Notes: generated by a model not told the origin, from the sequence alone. A DNA stretch of 64,000 nucleotides from Homalodisca vitripennis (GCF_021130785.1 NC_060214.1:3065001-3129000); one strand, 5' to 3'; positions 1 through 12,081 are shown, numbered from the stretch's first letter. A program made the numbers and translations.

Positions 1-1258
1 ACTTAGTTAAGTACTTTTTTGTTATAAAATGGAATTTCGTAATTTACAATGAACTTGAGTTGTGTCGAATCAAAAAAATCTATAAATTAATAAATTTACG
101 TATTTTTTGATCTTTTTAATGATGAATTTGCAATATTTATATTAATAGATTTAAATTTAACCTTTTGGTTTAAAGAGTTTTAAAATATGTTGTTACAATA
201 CAAATACACTATAATATTGTTATAAGATAGAACTCCGATTTATGATGATATTGTTTTGCAGATTTCAGAACGTGAGTATTTCACATGTTATATGGTTTTG
301 CGTTCAATAATTTAAACAGTCTATGTATAGGTATGGCATCACGAAGCATTAAAACACGAAGTAATAGTTTTTATTGAATCTTGCATTAAAATATAAAGGG
401 GTATCTTTCTTGTCCTATTCTGCTAACAGTTTAACATATTGATGATTTGTATTTATTATCAGTAAATTTAGCTGATTCTCAGATAATAAATTAAGTCAGA
501 CCAAATTTAATTAAATAAAATTTTAATCTTTATTAGGAATGAACTAAACATTTGAAAATTCTTTAATTTACCGTGCTACAACATGATTAAAACTTAGTTC
601 GTTAAATTATTAAGCATTATTATTAAAACATGTCAGTTAATAACCAGGTTTGGTATACGTTTACACAGCTTGACTTGTTCAGACAATCCTTATTATTTCG
701 GTGGGACAGACTTGTAGTCATTAGGCTATCCCGATTTGTTTCAAATACTAAAGTTGACATCTTTGCTTACACTCAAGAAATGTTAGATAGTTTTCAGAAT
801 TTGTTAAAATTAGTTTATTTTATAGTTACAGTGAGACTCTCCATACATTGCTGTGTGACTTGTTGTATGGTTGTATGATAACAGTGTTGAATGCTTCCTT
901 TAACTAAGGCCGGCTTTAGTTATACGGCTTTAATAAGAGAATTACAAGTCTGAAAAATTAATAACTAAACGTGATTTATCACGAATTAAAAAACAAATAT
1001 TGTGGAAATCGCCTTAGATAAACAGTAATTAAAACGTCAGGTGCCGCTGATGGATCTTCTTTGATGGTAATTAAGAAATGCAAATGAGAAGAGGTGGTTT
1101 GGTAATTGAGGGAGCAGATTCTCTCGACATGTATAATTTATTGCCTACACAATTTGTAAACGTAATTTTTTAGAACTATACTATTTTAATGTAAAGTAAT
1201 ATTACACACAGTAATATTTGTCAAAATCGTAATAAAACCTTAAAGCAATGTACTAAAC
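1..1258. other. AT-rich stretch without a recognisable gene
   Basis: Both strands are rich in stops and homopolymer A/T runs. The longest open frame (630-878, 82 codons) has no recognisable domain and looks like chance. A short near-palindrome, CTAAGGCC / GGCTTTAG with one mismatch, lies around 905-920. Nothing else is supported. Confidence 0.6.
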
Positions 1259-1262
1259 TACT

Positions 1263-1300
1263 ACTCTTTATGAAACTTGACAATTTTACTTTTAGACACA
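1263..1300 (+). repeat. possible decayed left terminal inverted repeat of the piggyBac element
   Basis: ACTCTTT followed by GAAACTTGACAATTTT resembles the inverted right end (CTCTTTGAAGCACAGACATT) once a two-base gap is allowed. Agreement is only moderate and the adjoining tetranucleotide is not TTAA, so this is tentative. Confidence 0.25.
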
Positions 1301-1510
1301 CAATTCTGTCGTATGTAAACCTACTAAATAGTAAACATGTGTTATGAGCAAGACTGTGCCGCCATTAACATTAATTATTGTGAATGTTAAGTTTGACATC
1401 TAATGTGTTTGAAAGTGCTACAACTTATTAGTTAATGATGCAAGGAATTGAGTACATGTAGTGTTTAATTAACAAACGACCAATTTACTATATTAGTTTG
1501 TGGTGTAACT

Positions 1511-1533
1511 AGTGGTTAGTGCTGCTGACCACC
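1511..1533. repeat. 23-bp palindromic element, copy 1 (upstream of transposase)
   Basis: An inverted repeat with arms AGTGGTTAGT and GCTGACCACC separated by 3 bp. It lies about 72 bp before the transposase ATG. Two further 23-bp relatives (3992-4014, 4037-4059) lie after the gene. Subterminal repeats are known in piggyBac elements as transposase contact sites, so a binding role is plausible but not shown. Confidence 0.6.
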
Positions 1534-1604
1534 ACGCATCTACGGTAGGCCTAACCTAACTCTAAATATTTGAACTTTTATTGTCTTTTCTGAACTCTTG
1601 AGTT

Positions 1605-3817
1605 ATGGATCATAGATCGATTTCTGAGTACTTAGAAGAGATTCCTAGTGATTCAGATTGTGATCAATCAGATGATACAGATGAAGATTTGACATGGTAT
1701 CCTCCCAAAAAAACATCCAAACGAGACATGATTACACTATTTTTACCTTCATCTTCTGATGAATCAGAAAATGAGCTTCCAGTTAAAAAATTAGTAGGCC
1801 TACATACTAAATCGAACATTGAGAAACATGCTATTAATAATAGCCCTAATTCTAGGTGTGCTATTCCTAAAAAAACTTACTCTCGCCAGAGTAAGATGGG
1901 TAAATCTAATGAAGCAAATTCACCAAGATTTTGGATGAATTGTTACTTGACAGTCAAATTTCACCGACTGACAGCCTACTTAGGTATTTAGATGATGAAA
2001 TACCAACACCACCTGCTCTAAATACATCTGTGGCCTCTGATGAATTACAAAATACATCTTGTTTAGAATTACCGGGGACATCACGTACCCCAGACATAAC
2101 ATGCTCTTTTCTCACTTCAGCCATGCCAGGTCCATCATCCACTACTGCTCAACTTATAAGAGGACAGCAAACTTCAAAAACCGCTCCACTTTTCACTACC
2201 CAGGAGAGCCATGATACTAATCGTATAACTAAGAAAAGAGGGGTAAAACGTAAACAACCAGATGATTTGCGTTGTGGGAGACAGATTAGCCTGAAGAAAC
2301 CTGCACTTGAATGGGACAAAAATGAAAGACAGAGGACTATCATTCCTGATTTTGAATCTTTTTCAGGACTTTCAGACAATGTTAAGAACCTACCAAATAA
2401 GTCACCGGCAGCTTTATTTGATCTGTATTTTCATAAAGATTTAATAAATCATATTGTGTTCCATACAAACTTGTATGCTACTCAACAGGATGCAAACAAA
2501 ACATTCCAGGCTGTAACAGCAGAGGAAATACGCTTATTCATTGGAATAAACATATATATGGGAATGAAAACACTTCCCAGCTATCGTGACTACTGGTCGT
2601 CTGCTCCGGACTTCCATGATTCCTATATTTGTGATCTAATGACTGTGAATAGATTTTGGATGGATTCTAAGCAATATTCATTTTAACGACAACGCATTAC
2701 AACCTGACCGTGGCGACGAAAACTATGATAAGCTTTATAAAAATTAGGCCAGTGCTTGGGTATCTTTCAGCATCCTTTATGGAACATTACACACCTCAAC
2801 AAAAGCTTGTTGTTGATGAGTCTATGGTCAAATTCAAGGGCAGGAGTAGTCTGAAGCAATATATAAAAAACAAGCCAATCAAAAGAGGTTTCAAAATCTG
2901 GATGCTATGCGACCAAACAGTGTATAACTTTTGTTTTCAAATATATACTGGAAAACAAACTGAAAATGTTGAAGTTGGACTTGGATCTCGGGTTGTACTA
3001 GACCTGTGTAAGGATGTGTTTGGTAAGCAACATATGTTGTTTATTGATAACTTTTTTACTAGTCCTGCTCTATTTATCACACTAAAGGAAAACCAAATTT
3101 TTGCCTGTGGGACGGTGAACCCTCAGAGAAAAAATATGCCTCAATTAGCTGAAGATAAGACTCTGAAAAGGGGGGAGTTTGACTGGAGGCAGTGTGATGA
3201 GGGTCTTACAGTATTCAAATGGAAGGACAATAAGTCAGTACATTTGCTATCCAACTACCATAACCCATCGGACACAGTAACAGTTCAAAGGAAAGAAAAG
3301 GATGGGACTTTAAGTGATATACCTTGTCCCCAGATTCTGAAAGACTATAACAACAACATGAATTACGTTGATAATTTTGACCGGCTAAAAGGGGATTATG
3401 CGTTGGACAGAAAAAGTAGGAAGTGGTATTTACGAATTTTTTTCCACTTAGTTGATGCATCTGTTACCAATGCTTTCATTCTTAGTAAAAATTCTTGATG
3501 AAAAAAAGCTAACGAACAAGGATTTCAGAAGAAAAGTGTACCAAGAATTACTTGCCAAAAGAATTATTGAAGTAAACACAGCAAAAGCTTTCCCAACAAC
3601 AAATAGTGTAGAAATTAGGGCACACAAGCCTTATGTTGACAAGTGCATTCGCAACGCATCAGCTTCTCATATGCCAGTGCATTCATCGATGAAGAGATGT
3701 GCCAGATGCAGTACCAAACAAAAGCCAGTTAGATCAACATGGACCTGCTCTACATGCAATGTGGCCTTATGTCTAGGCAAAGATAAAAACTGTTTTCAAG
3801 TCCATCATCAAGAATGA
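1605..3817 (+). pseudogene. piggyBac-family transposase (DDE_Tnp_1_7 type), frameshifted
   Basis: Cut-and-paste transposase that would excise and insert its element at TTAA. The ATG at 1605 opens an acidic Ser/Asp-rich N-terminus (start MDHRSISEYLEE). A basic stretch, KKRGVKRKQ, is a possible nuclear localisation signal. Next come the family motifs of the dimerisation and catalytic region (LYATQQ, AEEIRLFIGINIYMG, then RFW...ILSNIHFND). The catalytic aspartates are all present: VVDESMVKFKGR (near 2813), MLFIDNFFTSPAL (near 3045) and NYVDNFDRLKGDY (near 3370). The C-terminus has a Cys-rich finger, RCARCSTKQ...CSTCNVALC...CFQVHH, as in other family members. The frame changes near 1930, 2660, 2742 and 3488, each by one base and at least three in T or A runs. 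About 735 codons in all, longer than the common 560-650. It is either a recently dead copy or an intact gene with assembly indels. Confidence 0.9.
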
Positions 3818-3851
3818 ATGTGTAGTGAAATACCGAATTAACTTCAAACTT

Positions 3852-3911
3852 AATAAATATTGACACTGTTTTTTGTTCTTATCTAAAGGTTGATTTCTTG
3901 TAATTAATAAA
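3852..3911 (+). terminator. polyadenylation signals of the transposase transcript
   Basis: AATAAA occurs at 3852-3857 and again at 3906-3911, 35 and 89 bp after the stop codon. The position fits 3' end formation of the transposase mRNA, though AATAAA is common in such AT-rich DNA. Confidence 0.4.
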
Positions 3912-3991
3912 ATGTATGTTGAACAGCTCTATTTCTGACTAACTCAATGCCCTTATGAGATATTTACAATTGTTTTATTATGATAGTATTA

Positions 3992-4014
3992 GGTGGTTAG
4001 TACAACTAACCACC
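3992..4014. repeat. 23-bp palindromic element, copy 2 (perfect)
   Basis: Perfect inverted repeat: arms GGTGGTTAGT and ACTAACCACC around a 3-bp centre. Same length and near-identical arms as the copy at 1511-1533. Confidence 0.75.
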
Positions 4015-4036
4015 AAGAATATTGTGCCTGTTGCAC

Positions 4037-4059
4037 GGTGGTCATCACAGCTAACCACC
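4037..4059. repeat. 23-bp palindromic element, copy 3
   Basis: GGTGGTCA at the left and GCTAACCACC at the right. It matches the inverted form of copy 1 well (both carry GGTGGTCA plus CTAACCAC) and lies 22 bp after copy 2. Gene-proximal placement on both sides suggests a repeated protein-binding site inside the transposon. Confidence 0.6.
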
Positions 4060-4237
4060 TTTCATAATGTCATAAAATGCTGACGAATAATATTAATTCA
4101 GAATTAATTATTTTTTTCAATAATAATTAGGTAAGATTGATCTAATAAAACTAGCAAACACAAACATTTAAGAAAAAAATGTTTCTGTGCATGAAAGGGT
4201 TTTTAATACTGAAAATGTCTGTGCTTCAAAGAGTTAA

Positions 4238-4600
4238 GGTGGGATCTGTAGGATCTTGGGTATAAAATTGAACAATTAAAGACCCAAACTCAGTTGTCTA
4301 CTAGCTTTATGACCGGAGGTGGTATGTGAGCTCAAATGGGATCTCTAGGATCTTGGGTATAAGATTGTACCATTAAATACCCAATGTCAGTTGTCTACTA
4401 GCTCTATGACCGGAGGTGGTAGGTGAGTTCAACTAGGATCTTTAGGATCTTGGGTATGAGATTATATCAATACTTTTGCACTAGCTTGAAGGCCACTGAA
4501 GGTATGTACTGAAAGGAGTGGGTGAAATTTTTCAATATGTATAGGATGCTCCATATGTCTAATAGCTTATGACCTGAAAAGAGTAGTAGTAATTAGTTTT
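4238..4600 (+). repeat. 97-bp tandem repeat, two good and about two decayed copies
   Basis: GGATCTTGGG recurs at 4251, 4348 and 4445, exactly 97 bp apart. The companion motif CTACTAGCT...ATGACCGGAGGTGG recurs at about 4296 and 4393, then in worn form near 4478 and 4557 at shorter spacing. The block begins at the right end of the piggyBac element, and the bases around its terminal TTAA (GAGTTAAGG) align with GAGCTCAAATGG and GAGTTCAACTAGG of the next units, so the transposon may have landed in this repeat. Confidence 0.75.
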
Positions 4601-5135
4601 TGATTGAAACTTTAAGCAAGTAGAATGGGCTCTATTTCAGATCATGAGTGGTGCCTTAAAGGCGCCAATAATATGGCTGTTACACTGCATTGATGGAAAT
4701 TATCTCAATTTTAATCCTATCTAGTAAATCAGTATACACTGACACTTAAGGACAACACACAGCTACGTGAACCCTAATGTGAAACATTCAAGAAACATGT
4801 CTGTGTGTCTACCTACATGACATATCTAAAACAGAAATACAGACTTGAAATTTTGAATGATTCTTCATTTCTATTGGAGCAAACTTGTGTTCGATGATGA
4901 CGCATGGCACTCCATAGGACTAGGTGAAGCGTTAGCGAATATTGTTCCATTCGTCTAATGGGTAACCATGATGGCAACGAGAAAGTGGCAGAAAATATAA
5001 ATTTGTATAATACTCAGTACACCAATAATATATTTCAAAATGTGAAATTTTATCAAATTTAGCCTAAGTATCCAAATACAAATCTATCCGCAAGAAATCT
5101 TCAGTTACACAAAAACGTGGTGTGGCATTGTGGCA

Positions 5136-5174
5136 TTAGGATATTTATATCAAATATCAATATAAATATCCTAA
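5136..5174. repeat. perfect 15-bp inverted repeat with 9-bp loop
   Basis: Left arm TTAGGATATTTATAT (5136-5150), right arm its exact reverse complement (5160-5174). It could form a hairpin or cruciform. It may be a fold-back element remnant; no target duplication is evident. Confidence 0.8.
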
Positions 5175-6423
5175 ACATCAAAAATCTCCTGAAAATAATG
5201 GTTTTGGTGACGAGAAGCAAAGCTTGTAGTGAAGTTGACATCGAGACTTTTGTCATCCGTGAGCAATGATATTATCGGGGATGCGAATACTGGAACATTT
5301 TCACATGACAGTCGAGTTTGGAACAAAGCGAAAATACTGGAGTTGGTCACGGGCACAGATGAAAGCTATTATTAGGTAACGGACATTGAAGAACAGTGTA
5401 ACCAACGGTACAGGAATACAAAGCATCTGTACCTCTCCTGATGGTTGCAAAGGTGTATGTTTTGTGGTTACTGAGAAGACATTATTAATATTGACATCCA
5501 AAATATTCTGGATTATTGACATCAAGTTATATATATGAAGATTAATATATATCTTCACCTTTTGTACACTGACGGGTGAAGCGTTGCGATCAAGAATGTT
5601 TATTACGCGTAAATATAAAACATTTCATGTTACGGGGTGAATGAATAACTATTGTAGACCTTCCTTTAATGCATATTCATTTTGATATCCTGTAGTACTC
5701 TGTACTGTACTGTACTAAATAAGGTGATGTATTGTGTAAGGAAGCCCACTAAACGCGACATGAATAAGCAGAAGTTGTGATGACGTTTTTCATCAGGATA
5801 TATACGTGACAAGTTTTTACAACAGTTTTGGAACTACCGTTAAAAATATCGAAACAATTAGTAAATGGTGGGTCTGACACCAAGGTTCTCGATCCCGTCA
5901 ATATCGAGTGTCAACACAGCGTCAATTACGTCAATGTAGCCACCCACGGTCTCGATACCATTCAACAGTGGTATCTCCATTGTATTTATTTCTCTACAAT
6001 TTGCACAAATAAATTACAATACAATATGTCTGAACTGTATAATTCTGCCGAATCATTTATAATTCAAGATAATATCAATTAATTGAAAGATATTTAGGAT
6101 ATAAAGTATGTAAGTAGTCAATATTACCTTTAAGATTTTACTCATATATTTTTACTCATTGTTATATTTTTGTATATAACTACTAATGATAGCATTATAA
6201 CACTACCGATAACAACCAGACTGTTAATCACAGTAATTTTATTACGTAAACATTTTAATTTAAACAGAATGAAAGTAAAAAAAAAACAAATTTAAACTAT
6301 ATAAAACTCGTGACTAGATTATTGAAATAATGTTACCTTATTAGGCTTGGTATTGGGATACAAGTTTCTGGAACCCAGGTGTCTGTACATTATGCCTTAC
6401 AGACTAACTAAACTGCAAAATGA

Positions 6424-6470
6424 TGTAGTGTAGTTTGGTGTAGTCTAGTGTAGTGTAGTGTAGCAGAGTT
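6424..6470 (+). repeat. TGTAG-type short tandem repeat
   Basis: Imperfect runs of TGTAG / TAGTG units, for example TAGTGTAGTGTAGTG. Simple sequence, no further role visible. Confidence 0.75.
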
Positions 6471-7330
6471 AGATATTTTGTGGACGGAGATTTACTCGCT
6501 CAATAATTTATATTAGAAAACTAAAAACTACGAAAATTTGACAGCCATAAACTATTACTTGCGTTGCAACTTGTTTAAGCTTTGTTTCCAGATACAAAAG
6601 AGATAATATTTTAGTACTGCCTTTGTAATAAAATTACATTTTAATTGTTATGGGATATATTCGCTTAGGAAGATATCTTTGACTTATTTTGGCATTCTTA
6701 GACTTGGGAAACATTGAGATAAGTTTCCTCCACGTTTTTAAGCTAGTGATATTCTAATCGCATGGTTTATGACAATACAACTTAAAACAAACAACCCATA
6801 ACCTAATATACCCCTAACGTTTACAATAATTATAGCCTATGTGATGCATATAAATATCGTAGCAACCAGCTCTTATAACAATTATTCATAGTTGTAAAAT
6901 ATTAAATTTTGGATTAGCTGCAAAAACAGTTGCTGAGGGGCCATAATGAAGATCTGATTGGTTTAACTGTAGTTGAATTTTATTTTTATAAGTATATCTA
7001 AATAGGTTTTAGTTAGCAACAGAAAAGTAGGAATTAAACATTGCATTACATTGCTTTGTGACTAGCAAGTATATTTATAAACAGAAATAAATATGATTAT
7101 TACCGACCACATTAGTATATTTTTACCCATTATAAGATGGAACGGTAGATAGACCAATCATACTAAAAGCCCAGTTCCTGTAGAAAGTGCGGTAGATTGT
7201 GGTAGAATGAGAATAGCCGTCTAAGTTACGAAGTCAAGTCCTGTGTTCTCTAATCGTAAGTATTCAATATTACTAAGCTAAGCATAGTTACTAAGCTGAT
7301 GACTATTTGTAAACATTATCATTAATGTAT

Positions 7331-7905
7331 TCGTCTGCGGCGTATGTACTGTGAGTGACCAGTGTGGGGGTGACATTAGGAATAGGAATACTGTGCATTT
7401 GTAGAATGCCAATGGAATGTTGTCAGATTAGAAGTTCTGTGACTGATTCGTCTGCGGCGTAGCATTGTGTGTGATCAGTGTGGGAGTGACATTAGGAATA
7501 CGAATACTGTTTATTTGTAGAATGCCACTGGAATGTTGTTAGGTAGAAGTTCTGTGACCGGTTCGTCTGCGGCACAGTACTGTGTGTGATCAGTGTGGGA
7601 GTGAAATTAGGAATAGGAATACTATATATCTGTATAATGCCACTGGAATTTTGCCAGGTAGAAGTTCTGTGACTGACTCGTCTGCGGCGCAGTACTGTTA
7701 ATGATCAGTGTGGGATTGAGATTAGGAATAGGAATACTGTATATCTGTAGAATGCCACTGGAGTGTTGTCAGGTAGAAGTTCTGTGACTGACTCGTCTGC
7801 GCCGCAGCACTGTGTGTGATCAGTATGGGATTGACATTAGGAATAGGAATACTATATATCCGTAGACAGAAATTGGGACGTTTTGGTAGGTAGAATGTCT
7901 GTAAC
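7331..7905 (+). repeat. 115-bp tandem repeat, five copies
   Basis: The marker TCGTCTGCGG (last copy TCGTCTGCGC) starts units at 7331, 7448, 7563, 7678 and 7793, giving periods of 117, 115, 115 and 115 bp. Each unit also carries GATCAGTGTGGG, ATTAGGAATAGGAATACT, and AGAATGCCACTGG followed by AGAAGTTCTGTGAC. Copies differ by a few substitutions. The last copy fades near 7905. No coding sense is seen. Confidence 0.9.
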
Positions 7906-10229
7906 CGCTAGTAATTTCACTTTTAATAACTTATTTATTCGTAACAGATACTTTATGAATACCCAAGTCACCAGATTTTTTATTAATAAAATAATATAGC
8001 TGGTTGATTAATTAAAATATCTATTAAGTAAAAAGTTAAATCGCTTCCACTTTGAACTGGTAATATCAGCTATTATTATTTTATTACTCAATATGTAAAA
8101 AGTAAGAGCTAGTAAAATTTCTCTATTAAAAAAGAGGGCCAAAAAGTGCGAAATGTCTTATACATTTCTAGTACAAACAGATGGAACATTAAAATAGAAA
8201 GATACATTTATATGAGTCTCGTACAATATAGCTGAATAGTCTATTTGCAGGGAACACAGCCAATTCCGTTCCATCCATTTAATGAACTGGGTATGTTAGT
8301 CTATATTTATGACACTGTTTCTATACACAATTAAAATAGAACGGGGGTGGGTACAGGAATGTGAATCGTGTGTAAATATATTTCACTAACTAGTTTGACC
8401 CAAAACGTATCAGAGGATAATTACAATCCACGATTATAGTGACAATAACACTCAATTTAATGTATGAAAACCCAACCCTTGTTCCTGACTTCCCGTCCAT
8501 TCATCTCTATATTTCAATTTATTTGCTGCTGGGAAACGTGAACACTTTTATTACATGCGGGTTCCTTAATTTTTTGTTTAATTAGTTTTGTAGTTATTAT
8601 CCAAATTAATACATAAACCTTACTAAAATGCAAAATACAAAATTTATGTAACAATTCCAGTAATGAGTAATAAATTTATTGTAATGTAATTTGCAAAATG
8701 GTTATACCGTGGAATATAAATAAATTTAATCAAGTTTACTTAGACAGTTCCATATTTACACTACACGAACAAGTTAGACATTCAAAGGTTTTAGCGAACT
8801 TTGGAGGTATTGAGATCTTTGATGAGTATCACTTATTTTTAGAAATGTATCCAAAATTTTGGATATTGAAACATTTTAGCATTTTTAAAATGATATCTTT
8901 CTTATAAATGAAATCAAGGGAGATAATGTGTTATCTCTGAATAATATGAATGTTAATTATTACTAATACAAATAAAAATTAAATTCTAATAAAATAAACA
9001 TGACATGATCGAGTAATATTAAAATAACACCAAAAAATGGAAGTACGTAAAAACCTAAGTATGTATACATAAAACTCCAAAATATGATGTCATAGACGTT
9101 TGCCTCACACGATCCTTTTAGTTTCGGTTATAGTCAAGTTTGAACTAAAACTTTTCTGTGTCTATTAATAACGTAATATCTGGATTGGCAGGACACATTG
9201 GTTCCAAACCCAATTTATGTTAGATGGTGCGTATAACTAAAGTTTTTCCTTAATAATACACTTTTTGGGCAATTTACCTTTACATGGATTGCTGCTCTGT
9301 ACTTGGCAAGGAAGTTCGGGTGCAGACCGCCAAAACGCTGATCACCTAGTGATAGACCGTGTTACAGACGCGTATCCCAAAATATTAACCCTCAACGCTT
9401 AAGTGTCATCACTACTTCCGTTAAGGGATTAAAGATTTCCAATTTGCCAAATTTCTATCTCTCTCCCCAATTGTAATGCCTAATTACTGCTTTCTGTGAC
9501 CCCGCCAACCAATAGCTAATTATGCTTCATAGGTTCTCATTGGCATTGATTGACATGTACTCCATCATAATCATTGTGCACTCTCCTACCTCAATCTAAC
9601 TCGATATACCCTTTCTCCCATTTATATCTCATATCAAAAGTCAATAATCAAGAAAGTGAGTGTCTCAAAATCAAGAGACAACGTTCCCTCCCTTAATAGC
9701 CTTCTTTTAAACAAGCTAATCATACAAACTCACACGCGCGCGCACATTACCTTTATTCTTTCTTTCATGGGTCATGTCCTGTCCCAAAACGTTTCGGTTA
9801 ATCTTTTTTTGAAACACTGTACCGTTATTATAGCACATATATTTTAAATTTATATGGAGCAAATACTTTATAATTAAACAACTTTTCGGGAAATACTTGC
9901 TTTATTCCGAAATTTAAGTTCACCTAAAGTTTACAAAGTTTACAAACTTTTGATTAAATTTCTTCAAATGTCACTCAATCGAACAAATCTAATTAAGAGT
10001 CTAATTAAAAGGTATTAAAATTAAAATTAAACTAAAAATGTATACTTCTCCAAAAAATGGTTTAAATTAACAAAACAAAATAAAAAGTTATCTTCTCAAA
10101 ATACTCAAAATTAATATAACACAAAACTTGATATTTACTTTATGACCAAAATTTAATTCACAATACTTCAAAAAATTGAATTAAATTTTCAGGCTCTGAA
10201 AGATGGGAAACTTTAGAAATTTTAATTAC
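7906..10229. other. AT-rich stretch, no supported gene
   Basis: Short open frames such as 8698-8907 and 9656-9847 are anonymous. A less AT-rich patch at about 9290-9640 contains CCAAT-like motifs and a pyrimidine-rich strand but nothing diagnostic. A small hairpin, GAGATAA / TTATCTC, lies near 8928. Confidence 0.5.
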
Positions 10230-10560
10230 AGTATTATAAAATAAAAGATGCTAACTATACGCTGGTACGGGACTTACTACTTTGAAGATTACGGAGGCAG
10301 ATCGGAAAATAAAACGCACTAAAAAATACTTGAAATTGAATTTACCCGCGATAAATAATTACTCTAAATCCCAACTATTGGGTTAGAGAAAGAAATTCAG
10401 CATCTAACTCGACCGGTACACCCCTCTCTTCGAATCGCCAAGACTGGACTGACTGCTTCTCTCTCTCTCCAGGCTTGCCGGGTCGGAACGTAGACCGATC
10501 AGCTGATTACCGGTCCAACTAAACAAACAATGTCCACGCACCGCGTCTAGTTAACAGGAG
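10230..10560 (-). promoter_or_regulatory. possible LTR or promoter-like segment (tentative)
   Basis: This block has a clearly higher GC content than its surroundings. On the minus strand it reads CTAGACGCGG, TGATCGGTC, a GAGAGAGAGA tract and GCAGTCAGTCCAGTC, the last containing initiator-like TCAGT elements. It then runs into AT-rich DNA. This resembles insect LTR or promoter composition, but no paired LTR, primer-binding site or pol domain was found. Confidence 0.2.
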
Positions 10561-10733
10561 CCTACTTCCTACCGCGATTCAGCATAAAGAATAGAACTAT
10601 GGTACAACACCAAAATTCGTCATTACATTAGTTTATTCCGTTATAATAATGTTATTTCCCTTAGTTATAGGCTAGGTTCTCCATGTCACATACTTCCTAA
10701 TCATTTAATTTTTCAAATGTGAGCAATATTCAA

Positions 10734-11935
10734 CTATTTTTGAAAAGAATCCTTAGATTTTCAACCAACACAACCAGCTTTCTGAAAACCAATTTGGCTT
10801 CAGAGCAAAAAATTGACGGTAGACGCAGTGTTGAGTCTGATAGAAACAGTTGTGGAAGGGTTATACTGTCGGACTCCCACGTTAAGTGTGTTTCTCGAGT
10901 TATCCAAAGCATTCGACTGTTTTGGACCATAATACAATTTTTGAAAAACTGGAATCCCATGGCATTCGAGGTGTGTCCCTGTCGTGGATTAAATCATTTC
11001 TTAGCCACAGAATACAGACTGTACAAATTGCAAATCAACTTTCAAGTCCAATGGATATGAGCTATGGAGCTCCCGAAGACTCCATCCTTAGTCCAATTAT
11101 TTATCTTGGCTATATCAATGACATCGTCATCGCCTCTGTACGCGAATGTCGTACAACACTCTGATGACACGACTCTCTGTTTTAAAGAAAAACAAAAGAA
11201 GATTCCTTGGATCTCACCAGTGTTGACCAACAAATATACAGCGAATTCCACAAAATCTAACTTTCTGAAATTCGCTCTGCGACCAATTGACTTTGGTCCT
11301 TCCATCATGCTGGAAAATCCACACTAAAATAATTTTATACCTCCTATTTCCTTGAAAATATGCCTTGGTCGAAGTTTGACATGGAATGTTCACATTGATT
11401 CAGTTTGTTCAAAATTAGCACCTGGCGTTTACGTTTTAAGGTCTCTAGCCAAATACTGCCCAAGTCAGGTACTGATGGCGGCGTATTACGGCCTGATCTA
11501 CCCAAATGTTTCCTACGGAGTGGATTTGTGGGGCGCTTGTTCAAACAATCAAATTTTGAGAGTTTTCAGGCCTAAAAAGAAAGCGACCAGAACAATCGCC
11601 AACATGAACCTCAGAGAGTCGTGCGTACCAGGTTTACAAAAAATTGCAGCTGTTGACTCTACCATGTCTTTATGTTGGAAGCAGTTTTATTCTGTAAATA
11701 AAAATTCACAATGACAAGAGGTCGTGACGCACTTGAATATGAAACATGAGACAGAGATAACTACCCTACTAGGCGACACAGAACGGTGATATATGAAAAC
11801 CTACCCTCACAGGCCGGTGTCCGTTCCATCAGCAGAATGCCCGATCCCATGAAAAGCTGGTCAAATGCCTAAGGCGTTAAAAAGTCTTAAACAATCTATT
11901 GCCGGGTTTTTGTATTATAGTTGGAGGGGACCTCC
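10734..11935 (+). pseudogene. degenerate LINE reverse transcriptase (jockey/CR1-like pol), C-terminal part
   Basis: Remnant of a non-LTR retrotransposon pol gene, shattered by stops and frameshifts. In changing frames one reads RT motifs in order: NQFGFR (near 10790), LSKAFDC (near 10900), SHGIRGVSLSWIKSFLSHR (near 10960), a worn SYGAPEDSILSP where such enzymes have GVPQGSVLSP (near 11060), and a worn catalytic SDDTTLCF instead of FADDT (near 11160). After the polymerase core come the usual downstream blocks, SLTWNVHIDSVCSKL and YYGLIYPNVSYGVDLWG (11352-11714), then LPSQAGVRSISRMPDP and a LKSLKQ tail near 11880. The 5' half of pol, with the endonuclease, is missing, consistent with 5' truncation on insertion. 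Not functional. Confidence 0.85.
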
Positions 11936-12081
11936 AATCTAGAAGACTGACACTAACGTTGGCGGTGGAGAGAATTGACGTGTGAGAAGTATGCGCGAAC
12001 GTAAAGATTGTATGTCTGAATATATTGTGAACGAATGTAAAAATTATAGATTTAGCCGGTAAGCCTTCTGCCACATTACAG

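Larger units (their letters stand above)
1259..4237 (+). mobile_element. piggyBac-like DNA transposon (approximate limits)
   Basis: The core is a piggyBac-family transposase (1605-3817) followed by polyadenylation signals. The right limit is set at TTAA 4234-4237, the piggyBac target tetranucleotide, preceded by CTTCAAAGAG. Read inward from there on the minus strand, the end begins TTAACTCTTTGAAGC. On the left a degraded relative, ACTCTTT...GAAACTTGACA, starts at 1263, but it is preceded by CTAC rather than TTAA, so the left limit is a guess. Total length of about 3.0 kb is slightly above the usual 2.3-2.6 kb because the transposase N-terminus is long. Three 23-bp palindromes lie between the supposed ends and the gene. 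Seen: the gene, the TTAA and the palindromes. Inferred: the limits. Confidence 0.6.
4601..7330. other. AT-rich stretch, no supported gene
   Basis: Several short open frames on both strands (for example minus 5301-5558, plus 5828-6082) lack recognisable domains. The supportable items are the inverted repeat at 5136-5174 and the TGTAG tract at 6424-6470. Confidence 0.55.

Noticed and set aside
630..878. 82-codon frame as a gene
   Set aside because: No recognisable domain, low-complexity context and no regulatory signals.
10230..10560. Full LTR retrotransposon
   Set aside because: No second LTR, primer-binding site, gag or pol domains nearby; kept only as a tentative promoter-like segment.
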